From assembly GCA_016716565.1 (NCBI GenBank), contig JADJWC010000004.1, positions 248,001 to 312,000 on the forward strand: 64,000 nucleotides of DNA, read 5' to 3'. Source of the DNA: a bacterium (GTDB taxonomy: Bacteria; Bacteroidota; Ignavibacteria; Ignavibacteriales; Ignavibacteriaceae). This document shows, piece by piece, positions 18,126 to 26,635 of this stretch. The stretch's first letter is position 1. Every line of letters starts with the position of its first letter. The position numbers were made by a program, and so were the translations under genes. The notes beneath the pieces were generated by a model. That model was not told where the DNA came from and did no database searches. It saw only the letters and a program-made list of their open reading frames with translations.

Positions 18126-19049
18126 TTACTCTCTTTCTTTTTTCTTTTTAATAATAAGTGAGAGTACAACCGAACCAGTCAACATCACCAGAATGAATGC
18201 AAGTGAATACTCTGTGGGAACGTGATACCATTCAGAAATTATCATCTTTACGCCAACGTAAAACAAAATAATTGCAACACCATATTTCAGGTAAATAAAC
18301 AGATCAACTATTCCTGCGAGAGCAAAGTAAAGCGCACGTAAACCAAGTATAGCAAAGATGTTTGACGATATGATTATGAAAGTATCTTTTGTAATTGCAA
18401 TGATAGCTGGGATCGAATCAACAGCAAAAACTATATCTGAGGATTCTATCAAAAGCAAAGTGATGAACATTGGTGTTGCATATCGTTTATGTTCTTTAGT
18501 AATAAAAAATTTGCTCCCTTTGTAATCAGGTGCGAAATTGAGATAGCGTGAAGTAAGCTTTACAAGCCAGTTATTTTCAACGTCAATTTTATGCTCACCA
18601 CCGAAAGCCATTTTATAAGCAGCATATAACAGAATTGCTGCGAAGACAAAAATTATTGGTTCAAAAAGATTAATGAGACCAACACCGGCAATGATAAAAA
18701 TTATTCTGAAAACAATTGCTCCGAGAATTCCCCATTTTAATACGTGTGGCTGCTGTTCGGGCTTGACATTCATTACCTGGAAGATGAGCAAGAAAACGAA
18801 AAGGTTATCTACCGAAAGAGATTTTTCAACGAGATAACCTGTGAGGAATTCAATTGCTTTGTCTTTTCCGAGGTCAAAATAAATGAATCCATTGAAAAGA
18901 AGTGCTGCACCAATCCATACAGCACTCCAGATAAGACTTGTTTTTAGGGAAATTCTGCCCGTTCTATGTTCACTTACATAAAGATCGATATAGAACAAAA
19001 TAGCAACAATTGCCCAGAATACGATCCAATCAATTAGTCCGCGTTCCAC
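18126..19049 (-). CDS. TerC/Alx-family integral membrane protein
   Basis: 307 residues with about eight or nine transmembrane helices. Acidic motifs in the membrane are typical of TerC: EKSLSVDNLFVFLLIF and IESSDIVFAVDSIPAI. The family is linked to metal (Mn2+) export at the membrane and to tellurite resistance in ter clusters; Alx is its E. coli relative. No other ter genes are nearby, so tellurite resistance should not be assumed. The start is GTG 19049, nine nt after the stop of the arginine decarboxylase gene, so the two are probably cotranscribed. Confidence 0.88.
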   Translation of the reverse strand: MERGLIDWIVFWAIVAILFYIDLYVSEHRTGRISLKTSLIWSAVWIGAALLFNGFIYFDLGKDKAIEFLTGYLVEKSLSVDNLFVFLLIFQVMNVKPEQQPHVLKWGILGAIVFRIIFIIAGVGLINLFEPIIFVFAAILLYAAYKMAFGGEHKIDVENNWLVKLTSRYLNFAPDYKGSKFFITKEHKRYATPMFITLLLIESSDIVFAVDSIPAIIAITKDTFIIISSNIFAILGLRALYFALAGIVDLFIYLKYGVAIILFYVGVKMIISEWYHVPTEYSLAFILVMLTGSVVLSLIIKKKKERE

Positions 19050-19058
19050 TTAAAATCT

Positions 19059-19604
19059 TTATGGAAGAAGTATTGCGGCAGCAATGACAGTTGTCCACAG
19101 ACCGTTTTTATCGCCTTCGGCAGATTGAGTGATATTAAAAGTTTTAACAATCTTTCCCGACATTTTATAAATGTCTTCGCGCTCATTCCAATCTGTATCT
19201 GGATTGAATTCAATACCAAGAGTAGTTGCAAGCATTGTTGCTGCTAAATCTTCAGCATATTCACCTGCAACTTTTTCTGTCTGACCGTAAGGATGATGTT
19301 CCGATAAGTAACCATAAGCATCTTTATCTGCAGGTAATGCAACACCCAAAGAAGCAGCCACTAATCTGTTTGGTTCGTTTGTAGAATTTCTGGCAATAAC
19401 AGCATGGACTATTTGCCCGGGTTGGATTTCTTTTAAACCTTCTTCTTTAGTAACACGTCGGCAATTAACAGGAAAAATACTGCTCACTGAAACAAGGTTG
19501 CACATTTCGATTCCAGCGGATCTTAATGATAATTCAAATGAAGTCAAATATTCTTTACTTCTGCCGACACCCTTGGTGAAAAAGATTTTTGTTGGTCTGT
19601 ACAA
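19059..19604 (-). CDS. Pyruvoyl-dependent arginine decarboxylase
   Basis: Decarboxylates arginine to agmatine for polyamine synthesis, using a pyruvoyl group made by self-cleavage rather than PLP. The 181-residue proenzyme carries LVSVSSIFP; cleavage is predicted between Ser41 and Ser42, which would become the pyruvoyl group. Family blocks IVHAVIARNSTNEPNRLVAA and GYLSEHHPYGQ are present. The start is TTG 19604, supported by a strong GGAGGG site 6-11 nt upstream on the - strand. It lies between tyrS and terC in one run. The agmatine-using enzyme is not in this window. Confidence 0.93.
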   Translation of the reverse strand: MYRPTKIFFTKGVGRSKEYLTSFELSLRSAGIEMCNLVSVSSIFPVNCRRVTKEEGLKEIQPGQIVHAVIARNSTNEPNRLVAASLGVALPADKDAYGYLSEHHPYGQTEKVAGEYAEDLAATMLATTLGIEFNPDTDWNEREDIYKMSGKIVKTFNITQSAEGDKNGLWTTVIAAAILLP

Positions 19605-19622
19605 TTGAGTTCCCTCCGTTAT

Positions 19623-20849
19623 TTAATTAATGAATTTAATGAATTTTCTTTTACCGACTTTCAGGACCATACCATTATTAAGCTTCGCATTATAATTCAA
19701 ATCAGTTATTTTATTACCATCAATTGATACTCCACCTTGTGTAACCAATCTGCGGGCTTCACCTTTTGATGGAGCAAAATTTACTTTCAGGATCAGGTCT
19801 AATATATTAAACTCTTTGTTAGATTCATCGATCTTAAATTCTTCGACTTCATCCGGCACTTCTTTCTTTATGAAGATTCTGTCAAACTCTTCCTGTGCCT
19901 GAACCGCAGCTTCTTCACTATGATACATTCTCACCAAAGTTCTTGCAAGTTTTCTTTTGATATCTCTTGGATTTACTTTTGAATCTTCAAGCTGATGCTT
20001 TATTTCTTTTAATTCTGATGATGATATATCAGTTGCGAGTTCGTAATAGATATAAATCAGGCTGTCCGGGATCGATAATGTTTTTCCGAAAATTTCTTTT
20101 GGAGATTCAGATATTCCGATATAATTATCGTAAGATTTACTCATCTTCTCAACGCCATCTGTTCCAACAAGCAGCGGCATTGTTAAAATAATTTGCGGTT
20201 CCTGTCCATGTTCTCTCTGAATATCTCTTCCAACTAGCAGATTAAACTTCTGATCAGTTCCTCCAAGTTCAACATCACTTTTAATTGCAACTGAATCCAT
20301 TGCCTGTGCAAGAGGGTAGAGTAGTTCGTGAATACTGATCGGCTCGCCGGCTTTGTAGCGCTTTGTGAAATCATCGCGTTCAAGCATTCTAGCAACTGTG
20401 TACTTGGCTGCAAGTTTTATAACATCCTCAAAGCTCATTTTGCCAAGCCATTCAGAGTTATAAACAATCTTTGTTTTCTTTGCATCAAGAATTTTTGAAG
20501 CTTGCTGAAAATAAGATTGTCCGTGTTCTCTCGTTTCTTTTAAAGTGAGTGATGGACGTGTCGCATTTCTACCAGATGGATCGCCAATCATTCCGGTGAA
20601 GTCCCCGACTATTAATATTGCCTGGTGTCCGAGTGCTTGAAACTGTGCAAGCTTTCTCAAAACAACAGAGTGACCTATATGCAGATCAGGCCTTGAAGGA
20701 TCGCATCCAAGCTTTATGTTCAAAGGTAGACCTTCATTTAGAGATCGTTCAAGCTTTTTTACTAATTCCTCTTCGGGAATAATTTCACTAGTACCTCTTT
20801 TAATGAGGTCCATCTGCTCGGGAATTGGGGGAAAATTTAATTTATTCAT
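19623..20849 (-). CDS. tyrS: Tyrosine-tRNA ligase
   Basis: A class I aminoacyl-tRNA synthetase charging tRNA-Tyr. It has 408 residues with HIGH at 57-60, the tyrosine-binding GGTDQKFN segment near 196-203, KMSKS at 235-239 and a C-terminal S4 RNA-binding domain (about 345-405, APSKGEARRLVTQGGVSI). The spacing and KMSKS form match the shorter TyrZ-type bacterial enzymes. It is the first gene of a - strand run leading to the arginine decarboxylase and terC. A dispersed palindromic repeat lies directly upstream. No T-box or tRNA-like leader was seen. Confidence 0.95.
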   Translation of the reverse strand: MNKLNFPPIPEQMDLIKRGTSEIIPEEELVKKLERSLNEGLPLNIKLGCDPSRPDLHIGHSVVLRKLAQFQALGHQAILIVGDFTGMIGDPSGRNATRPSLTLKETREHGQSYFQQASKILDAKKTKIVYNSEWLGKMSFEDVIKLAAKYTVARMLERDDFTKRYKAGEPISIHELLYPLAQAMDSVAIKSDVELGGTDQKFNLLVGRDIQREHGQEPQIILTMPLLVGTDGVEKMSKSYDNYIGISESPKEIFGKTLSIPDSLIYIYYELATDISSSELKEIKHQLEDSKVNPRDIKRKLARTLVRMYHSEEAAVQAQEEFDRIFIKKEVPDEVEEFKIDESNKEFNILDLILKVNFAPSKGEARRLVTQGGVSIDGNKITDLNYNAKLNNGMVLKVGKRKFIKFIN

Positions 20850-20862
20850 TTTATTTTGTAAT

Positions 20863-20943
20863 TGTCATTGAGAACGAAGTGAAGCAATCTCATCTAAAAC
20901 TAAAGATTGCTTCGCCCAACTAGAGTTGGACTCGCAATGACAT
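20863..20943. repeat. Dispersed palindromic repeat between smpB and tyrS
   Basis: An imperfect inverted repeat of about 80 nt. The outer arms are TGTCATTG and CGCAATGACA. The inner arms are GAAGCAATCT and AGATTGCTTC. It is of the kind found in many copies in Bacteroidetes and Ignavibacteria genomes. The reverse complement of the left part (GAGATTGCTTC, then CTCAATGACA) resembles the segment embedded in a coding region at 28848-28896, suggesting the same family. It could fold into a long hairpin in either transcript. Confidence 0.75.
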
Positions 20944-20950
20944 CCTGTAG

Positions 20951-21409
20951 TTAATACTTTATTCTTCTTTCCTGTTGTCTCTGAAAATCTCTTTTGGCAA
21001 TAGATTCACGTTTATCGTAAACTTTTTTACCTTTAGCTAATGCCAGCTCGACTTTGACTTTTCCATTCTTAAAATACAATCTTAATGGCACCAAAGTTAA
21101 TCCTTTTTCTTTCGTTTTGCCAATAAGTTTCCTTATTTCACTTCGGTTGAGAAGAAGCTTTCTGTCTCTTCGTGGATCGTGATTATTAATGTTGCCTTGT
21201 GTGTACTCACTGATGTTTACGTTTACAAGCCACACCTCTCCTTTTTCAATCTTAGCATAGCCGTCAACGAGATTTGCTTTACCTTGTCTGAGCGATTTAA
21301 CTTCAGTTCCGACCAAAGCTATGCCAGCTTCAATAGTTTGAAGTATGTGGTACTCGTGGCTGGCTTTACGATTGACCGTTATATTTTTTTCTTCGTCGTT
21401 TATTTTCAT
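20951..21409 (-). CDS. smpB: SsrA-binding protein SmpB
   Basis: Binds tmRNA and carries it to stalled ribosomes for trans-translation. Core motifs are RKASHEYHILQTIEAGIAL, GTEVKSLRQGKANLVDGYA, VNISEYTQGNINNHDPRRDR and KVKVELALAKGKKVYDKRES, with a basic C-terminal tail (QRQQERRIKY) that inserts into the ribosome decoding region. ATG 21409 gives 152 residues, the family length. An upstream in-frame TTG (21433) would add an unconserved eight-residue leader. It ends seven nt from the repeat. tmRNA itself is not in the window. Confidence 0.95.
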   Translation of the reverse strand: MKINDEEKNITVNRKASHEYHILQTIEAGIALVGTEVKSLRQGKANLVDGYAKIEKGEVWLVNVNISEYTQGNINNHDPRRDRKLLLNRSEIRKLIGKTKEKGLTLVPLRLYFKNGKVKVELALAKGKKVYDKRESIAKRDFQRQQERRIKY

Positions 21410-21558
21410 TCCGTCAGTAGCCGGATGTTCCAATTAAAAAATCAAACGTAAAAATCCCCTTAAATGAAGTTAAATGCAAGAGAAAGAAAGCTCTATCGTT
21501 ATCCTTTCTATTGTGTACGTAAATTATCAGCTGTCAATGAATATTAAACGAATTAAAA

Positions 21559-22248
21559 TCAGAAATAAACTGATATACCAAAGTTTATGTAGTTTGGTGT
21601 TAGTCTGATTGCTTCATTTGTTCGTTTGTCTTTTCTTGAAGTAGTTTCAAATTCTGAAGTTTGATGAGTATAATAAAATTTTATCCCATATTCAGCTGAG
21701 AGACTCATATCTTTATGGAACGACCACTCGACTCCGATTATTGCATCGAGGCCAGCATTGAAATTATCAGTTGATCCAGTACCCTTCTCAACTGTGCTAT
21801 CGGAAATTGACAGTTTGGTTTCTCCTTCGGAATGACCAAAGCCAAAAGTTGGACCAGAAGCTAAATAAAATCCAATATCATCTGTTCTAACTAAATAATA
21901 TACATACTGCGTGATAATAGTTAATCCGATTGAATTATTGTCACTTTTTTCAACATAGCTCAATGTATCATTATCATTATAAGTTGATTCTCTATCAAAG
22001 CTGGAGTCATCAAAAAATAATGATAACCCTGCACGAATTGCAGATTTTTTCCCTAAATGATATTTCCCTGAGAATGTAGTACCCTGGAAATTTGTTAATG
22101 TAAAATTCTCATTAATCTGAAACTGCAATGCAAATTTTCCATCGAGTGAATCAAGGTAAGATGTTTGTGCAGTGGTAGTAGATATGAACGAGAGAATGAA
22201 TAATAGAAGCGAGAAGAAATAAATCAAGTGATACTTTTTATGTTTCAT
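21559..22248 (-). CDS. Predicted outer-membrane beta-barrel protein
   Basis: 229 residues. An N-terminal signal peptide (YFFSLLLFILSFISTTTAQT) is followed by alternating amphipathic strands ending in the aromatic NFGISVYF. GKYHLGKKSAIRAGLSLFF, DIGFYLASGPTFGFGHS and MSLSAEYGIKFYY are typical of eight-stranded OmpA/porin-like barrels (outer membrane protein beta-barrel family). It has an AAAGGG ribosome site upstream. Function unknown. Gaps on either side (about 125 nt) are AT-rich; the upstream one holds the terminator of the lipoprotein gene. Confidence 0.65.
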   Translation of the reverse strand: MKHKKYHLIYFFSLLLFILSFISTTTAQTSYLDSLDGKFALQFQINENFTLTNFQGTTFSGKYHLGKKSAIRAGLSLFFDDSSFDRESTYNDNDTLSYVEKSDNNSIGLTIITQYVYYLVRTDDIGFYLASGPTFGFGHSEGETKLSISDSTVEKGTGSTDNFNAGLDAIIGVEWSFHKDMSLSAEYGIKFYYTHQTSEFETTSRKDKRTNEAIRLTPNYINFGISVYF

Positions 22249-22314
22249 TTTCTGACCCTTTCTATAAATTTTATTTTCAACAAATAAAACCTATAGTTAC
22301 AATCTGCAAAAAGC

Positions 22315-22344
22315 AAAATAAAAAAGGCAGCCACCCTGACTGCC
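22315..22344 (-). terminator. Rho-independent terminator after the lipoprotein gene
   Basis: On the - strand GGCAG and CTGCC form a stem with a nine-nt loop, followed by a T-rich tract (complement of 22315-22325). It lies about 26 nt after the lipoprotein stop codon and before the barrel gene, so the two genes probably have separate transcripts. Confidence 0.8.
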
Positions 22345-22370
22345 TTCTTTTCTAGATTCTAGAAATGTAA

Positions 22371-23198
22371 TTATTCAGTACACTCGGTATCATCAAGCCG
22401 TTCATCCCAGCAGTACCAGTTCTGATTTTCAAAATAAATTGCATCTTTCACTCTACCGAAACGAAGTTCATAATTCCATTTTATCTCAATCAGATTATTT
22501 TGTTCAGCCTGATAAATATGGTAGAATCTGTTAAGAGGTACCTCATTTGTTTTTCCGTAGAAAATATAACTCCCATCTGCTGGAGTGGTTGGTGATACGA
22601 GTGAGTATTTAACATCAGCAGTTCCTTCCTGGGTATTTCTTTTCCATTCAATGTAAAGAAATGGAGAAGGATTATTCGGTTCTTTGTTCAGAGTCCATGT
22701 TCCTTCAGTTACAGAGGTATTTGAAAATCCTGTGAACCATTCAAAATCTTCAAATGCTCCTTGTTGTGAAAGCAGCATTTGCCATTCAACTCCATCTGTG
22801 ACAATCTCCCCGAACAGCTTAGCTGTGAAGACAACTTCATTAACCGAAACGCTGTACTGCCAAAGCCATCTTCCGTCAGATTGTTTTACAGGCTGATGAT
22901 TAAACGATTCATTAAAAGCTGCCACTGGAACAGCCAGTGTCAATGTCAAAATTGAATTCCAAACGGAAACGTTGTATGCTGCCCATCCCCAGTTTCTTTT
23001 TGTAGCTTGAGTAGACTCAATTTTACTGAGTGAAGTTGTATCAGGAAATTCATCGAAGTTAATTATCATGCTTGATTGGGGAGGTATCGTTGGTGCCTGA
23101 TCCTGCGGATTAGTAGTTTTATCATCTTCGCAGGAAACGATAAGTCCAATCATCACAATAACAAATAAAATTGGAAAGGTTTTTATTAAGTGCATCAT
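22371..23198 (-). CDS. Hypothetical lipoprotein
   Basis: 275 residues. The signal peptide ends in the lipobox LIVSC (Cys near residue 23) followed by EDDKTTNPQDQ, typical of surface or periplasmic lipoproteins in this group. The body is rich in Trp, Tyr and Ser and predicted to be mainly beta (NRWGWAAYNVSVWNS, WLWQYSVSVNEVVF, PFLYIEWKRNTQEG). I do not recognise a family. AAGGAAG sits six nt before the first ATG. It is divergent from the amylase gene. The 197 nt between them is AT-rich and shows no convincing promoter. Confidence 0.7.
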   Translation of the reverse strand: MMHLIKTFPILFVIVMIGLIVSCEDDKTTNPQDQAPTIPPQSSMIINFDEFPDTTSLSKIESTQATKRNWGWAAYNVSVWNSILTLTLAVPVAAFNESFNHQPVKQSDGRWLWQYSVSVNEVVFTAKLFGEIVTDGVEWQMLLSQQGAFEDFEWFTGFSNTSVTEGTWTLNKEPNNPSPFLYIEWKRNTQEGTADVKYSLVSPTTPADGSYIFYGKTNEVPLNRFYHIYQAEQNNLIEIKWNYELRFGRVKDAIYFENQNWYCWDERLDDTECTE

Positions 23199-23395
23199 AT
23201 GTTCTTCCTTAAAAATTTTCTCGACTGAATAGGAATACTTGACAAGAATTATGCCTTAGGAACGGCTTTAATTTGAGATTTCATTTTATGGGTACCAGTT
23301 GAGGAAATCGGAACAAGGTAAAATCGTCTTTCAAAATTACAGCCCTTTGGCTATTTTAACCTTCGATTTAATTTATTCAATTGTCATAAAACCAC

Positions 23396-24421
23396 TTGTA
23401 TTCCATAAACCTCAAAGCAGTAATTTTTCTTTTCCTTCTTAGCTTTAACGCTCTATCCCAAGATTTTTCGATTCAAAAAATCGAACCTCCCAACTGGTGG
23501 GTTGGAATGAAATGGGATACATTACAATTAATGGTTTATGGTGAAAATCTACAGAACGTTAATGTCGAATCTTCAAATAAAGAATTGAATATTCTTCGAG
23601 TTCAACCAGCTCAAAGCAATTCTTATTTGTTTGTGGATATTGTTATTTCTTCTGATTCAGATCCTGGCAAATACGATCTAGTTTTTACCAATGGTAATGT
23701 TAATAAAATATTCTCTTATCCTATTTTGAAAGGAGAAATCACAGCTGAAGAATACATAGGTTTCAGTAATAAAGATGTTGTCTACTTGATATTCGCCGAT
23801 CGTTTCTGTGATGGAAATCCTTCAAATAATACCATTGGTGATTCACTTGATCAATTTACATCCGCAGATCTTGATGGAAGAAAAGGTGGAGATATTGAAG
23901 GCATAATGTCAAAGCTAGATTATCTGAAAGAGCTCGGAATCACAGCCATCTGGATTACTCCAATGCTCGAAAACAATATGTGGATGAGTTATCACGGTTA
24001 TGCTGCTACCGATCTTTATAAAATTGATTCCCGTTTCGGTAGCAACGAATTATATAAAAAATTAGTAGATGAGGCTCACAAGCGCGGATTGAAAATTATT
24101 CTTGACCACGTGAGCAATCACATCGGGATAAATCACTACTGGGTAAAAAATCTTCCAATGCAGGATTGGTTCAATGGAACACCGGAAAATTTTATCAGAG
24201 CTTCACACGATAAGATGGCGTTTCTCGATATTCACGGTGACTCAATGATAGTCATGATGAACCAGCAAGGTTGGTTTACAGACTATATGCCCGATTTAAA
24301 TCAGCGAAATCCTTATTTAAAAAATTATTTAATTCAAAATACTTTATGGTGGATTGAGTTTGCAGGTATTGATGGGATAAGAGAAGATACTTATCCATAT
24401 AACGATCAAGTATTTAGCTGA
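23396..24421 (+). CDS. GH13 alpha-amylase-family glycosidase, 5' part of a broken gene
   Basis: Encodes the signal peptide (about 1-22), an N-terminal cyclomaltodextrinase-type beta-sandwich domain (PPNWWVGMKWDTLQLMVYG) and most of the GH13 TIM barrel. Visible are LIFADRFCDGNPSNN, GGDIEGI, ITAIWITPM, ILDHVSNH and the nucleophile motif GIREDTYPY. Asp in RED is predicted to be the catalytic nucleophile. The frame fails after NDQ near 24409: the correct continuation (YLADWAEAILSEYPNF) is in another frame from TAT 24411, consistent with a two-base loss. The start is a TTG with weak support. Confidence 0.85.
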   Translation: MYSINLKAVIFLFLLSFNALSQDFSIQKIEPPNWWVGMKWDTLQLMVYGENLQNVNVESSNKELNILRVQPAQSNSYLFVDIVISSDSDPGKYDLVFTNGNVNKIFSYPILKGEITAEEYIGFSNKDVVYLIFADRFCDGNPSNNTIGDSLDQFTSADLDGRKGGDIEGIMSKLDYLKELGITAIWITPMLENNMWMSYHGYAATDLYKIDSRFGSNELYKKLVDEAHKRGLKIILDHVSNHIGINHYWVKNLPMQDWFNGTPENFIRASHDKMAFLDIHGDSMIVMMNQQGWFTDYMPDLNQRNPYLKNYLIQNTLWWIEFAGIDGIREDTYPYNDQVFS

Positions 24422-24494
24422 TTGGGCTGAAGCTATTTTATCAGAATATCCAAACTTCAATCTTGTCGGAGAAATATGGCAAGGTGTTCCTGCA

Positions 24495-24737
24495 GTGGTC
24501 TCAGGGTATCAATCAAAATCACCTATTAGAAAATTAGATTTTGATTCAAACCTTCCATCAGTAACTGACTTTGCCCTGTCCGATGCGATTCGTGATTATC
24601 TAAGCGGATCAAAGAGTATTTACAACGTGTATGAAACTATTGTTCAGGATATTGTATATGCTGATCCTGGCAATCTTCTGGTATTCTTTGATAATCATGA
24701 TGTTGATCGTGCAATGCTGTGGCAAAAGGGAACATAG
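24495..24737 (+). CDS. Middle fragment of the broken GH13 amylase
   Basis: True homology in this frame begins at 24411 (YLADWAEAILSEYPNF) and includes NLVGEIWQG, where Glu is the predicted general acid/base, and FFDNHDVDRAM, where Asp is the transition-state stabiliser. It ends in an unnatural LWQKGT followed by a stop. The expected continuation, VAKGNIDKYKIALNI, is in another frame starting at GTG 24719, so a second indel (about -1) lies near 24717-24719. GTG 24495 is only a formal start. Confidence 0.8.
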   Translation: MVSGYQSKSPIRKLDFDSNLPSVTDFALSDAIRDYLSGSKSIYNVYETIVQDIVYADPGNLLVFFDNHDVDRAMLWQKGT

Positions 24738-25237
24738 ATAAATATAAAATCGCTTTAAATATTGTCTTATTTACAAGAGGCATCCCTAAAATATTTTATG
24801 GAACAGAAATCGGTATTACAGGAGGAACTAAACACGGAGAACTAAGACAACCATTTCCGGGAGGATTTTCTGGTGATACAAGAAGTGCATTTATAACTGA
24901 AGGAAGGACAGAAACAGAAAATGATCTCTTCAATTATTTGAAAGGGCTAATCTCACTGAGGAATGAATATCCATCACTTGCAAAAGGAAAATTAAGGCAC
25001 ATTTATCCATTTGATGATGTGTATTTGCTGGTTAAAAGTTATGAAGATGAAACAACACTTGTGCTTATAAATTCACGTGAGGAAGAATTATCAATTGAGT
25101 CTTCACAATTAAAAAATTTTCTTCCTGAAGCAAATGGATTGTTCAATTTAAAAACGAAAGAAGAAATCAAACTTGATTCTGTCGATAACATTCAATTAAA
25201 TAAAATGACTGCTGAAATATTTTTAATAAGGAAATAA
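24719..25237 (+). CDS. 3' fragment of the broken GH13 amylase
   Basis: Carries the last GH13 barrel elements (LFTRGIPKIFYGTEIGITGG, then a FPGGFSGDTRSAF block) and the C-terminal all-beta domain C (LLVKSYEDETTLVLINSREE). All three fragments together would give about 615 residues, a normal length for a periplasmic neopullulanase or cyclomaltodextrinase-like enzyme. The stop is one base before the ATG of the sugar transporter, supporting an amylase-transporter pair. Confidence 0.82.
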   Translation: MAKGNIDKYKIALNIVLFTRGIPKIFYGTEIGITGGTKHGELRQPFPGGFSGDTRSAFITEGRTETENDLFNYLKGLISLRNEYPSLAKGKLRHIYPFDDVYLLVKSYEDETTLVLINSREEELSIESSQLKNFLPEANGLFNLKTKEEIKLDSVDNIQLNKMTAEIFLIRK

Positions 25238-25238
25238 C

Positions 25239-26495
25239 ATGCTCGAAATCCAGAAAAAACTAACAAACACTTTTTATGCTTTACTTGCTTTACCAGCAAC
25301 TGCAATGGGATTTGCACTTTCAATTCAGATTGCTGTGCTTAGCTGGATATTAAACTCACAGTATGGATTAGATATTCACGAAATAGGAATTGTATGGGCA
25401 GCAGGTCCGCTTGCGGGAATTTTCGGTCAGGTTATAATCGGATTGATTAGTGATAAAGTTTGGTTCTGGGGTGGAAGACGCAGACCATTTATTTTAATCG
25501 GCGGAACTCTCGCTGCTATTATGATCATTGCGCTTCCCAATATCGGAGCAATTAATGATTTTCTGGGTGTTGGAAGTATTCTTGCTGTTGCAATAGTTGT
25601 TGCGTTAACACTTGACCTTGCAATTAATATCAGCTTTAATCCAACACGTTCGATTATTGCAGATGTAACTCCGGATGGAGTTCCGCGAACAAAAGGTTAT
25701 ACCTGGATGCAGACCATCTCAGGTTTCTGGGGAGTAATGGCTTATGCAATCGGAGCAATCTTCGGAAATTATTTTTTGATCTATCTCGGAGCATTTATTG
25801 TTCTGGGATTTTCTTTCATTCCACCATTTTTCATAAAAGAAAGTAAGGAACTGACTGAACCCAAGCAGAAAACCGAATTAACTGAACTCAAATCCAAAGT
25901 AACAGAATGGGGAGAATTATTAAAATTATATTTTGCACATGGCTTTTCCTGGATCGGTGTGCAGACAATGTTTGTTTATATAATAGCTTACATTCAACAA
26001 AAGTTGAATCCTGGTAACGAAACAGAGACAGGACAAATAATTGCAATTTCATTCCTGGTTTTGAATGCAGTAGGATTTATCCTTCCGGCTTTCGTTCTTG
26101 AACCAATCACTGAAAAAATCGGAAGAGTAAAAACTCATTTAACCTGCGTTGCAATAATGGCACTTGGATATTTTGGAATTGTTCTGTTAGGAAAGACATC
26201 CATCATGCTTTATGTGCTGATGGCAGTTTGTGGAATTGGTTGGGCGGCAATTGTTAGTCTTCCTTTTGCAATCATGTCGGAAAAAGTTGATCAGACAAAG
26301 ATGGGCTTCTTTATGGGTATTTTTAATCTATCTGTAGTTTTACCTCAATTGATTGTCAGTTTGGTTTTAGGTTATTTTATACAACAGGCGGAAGATAAAA
26401 ACTTAATTTTCATCATCAGCGGTACAACACTTGCAATATCAGCTCTACTATGGCTGCTGGTAAAGGAAAAGTCTGTTAAAGCAAACTTACGTTAG
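25239..26495 (+). CDS. MFS sugar transporter (SLC45/maltose-sucrose permease-like)
   Basis: 418 residues with 12 predicted transmembrane helices. The motif GGRRRPFILIGG after helix 2 and the pattern DLAINISFNPTRSIIADVTP resemble the GPH/SLC45-like sugar permeases that import sucrose or maltose. A central hydrophilic loop (ESKELTEPKQKTEL) separates the halves. AAGGAAATAAC supplies the ribosome site. It starts one base after the amylase stop, so uptake of maltose or malto-oligosaccharides released by that enzyme is the natural reading, though specificity is inferred. A terminator follows. Confidence 0.85.
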   Translation: MLEIQKKLTNTFYALLALPATAMGFALSIQIAVLSWILNSQYGLDIHEIGIVWAAGPLAGIFGQVIIGLISDKVWFWGGRRRPFILIGGTLAAIMIIALPNIGAINDFLGVGSILAVAIVVALTLDLAINISFNPTRSIIADVTPDGVPRTKGYTWMQTISGFWGVMAYAIGAIFGNYFLIYLGAFIVLGFSFIPPFFIKESKELTEPKQKTELTELKSKVTEWGELLKLYFAHGFSWIGVQTMFVYIIAYIQQKLNPGNETETGQIIAISFLVLNAVGFILPAFVLEPITEKIGRVKTHLTCVAIMALGYFGIVLLGKTSIMLYVLMAVCGIGWAAIVSLPFAIMSEKVDQTKMGFFMGIFNLSVVLPQLIVSLVLGYFIQQAEDKNLIFIISGTTLAISALLWLLVKEKSVKANLR

Positions 26496-26518
26496 AAATA
26501 TTTTTTTGATGATTAAAC

Positions 26519-26549
26519 GCCCTGTCAATATTGATTGGCAGGGCTTTTT
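26519..26549 (+). terminator. Rho-independent terminator after the MFS transporter
   Basis: GCCCTG (26519-26524) pairs with CAGGGC (26539-26544) with extra pairing in TCAAT/ATTGG, followed by five T residues. It closes the amylase-transporter unit and separates it from the PEGA lipoprotein gene. Confidence 0.88.
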
Positions 26550-26635
26550 AATTGTTAATTACAAAGCGATTCTTTTTGACTTCAAAAAATAATTTCTTTT
26601 AGTTTGTAGTAGCATTTATTCCGGGGTAAAATATT

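Noticed and set aside
18126..19049. Tellurite-resistance gene cluster
   Set aside because: Only a TerC-family gene is present, with no terA, terB, terD or terZ nearby; the family has wider roles in metal homeostasis.
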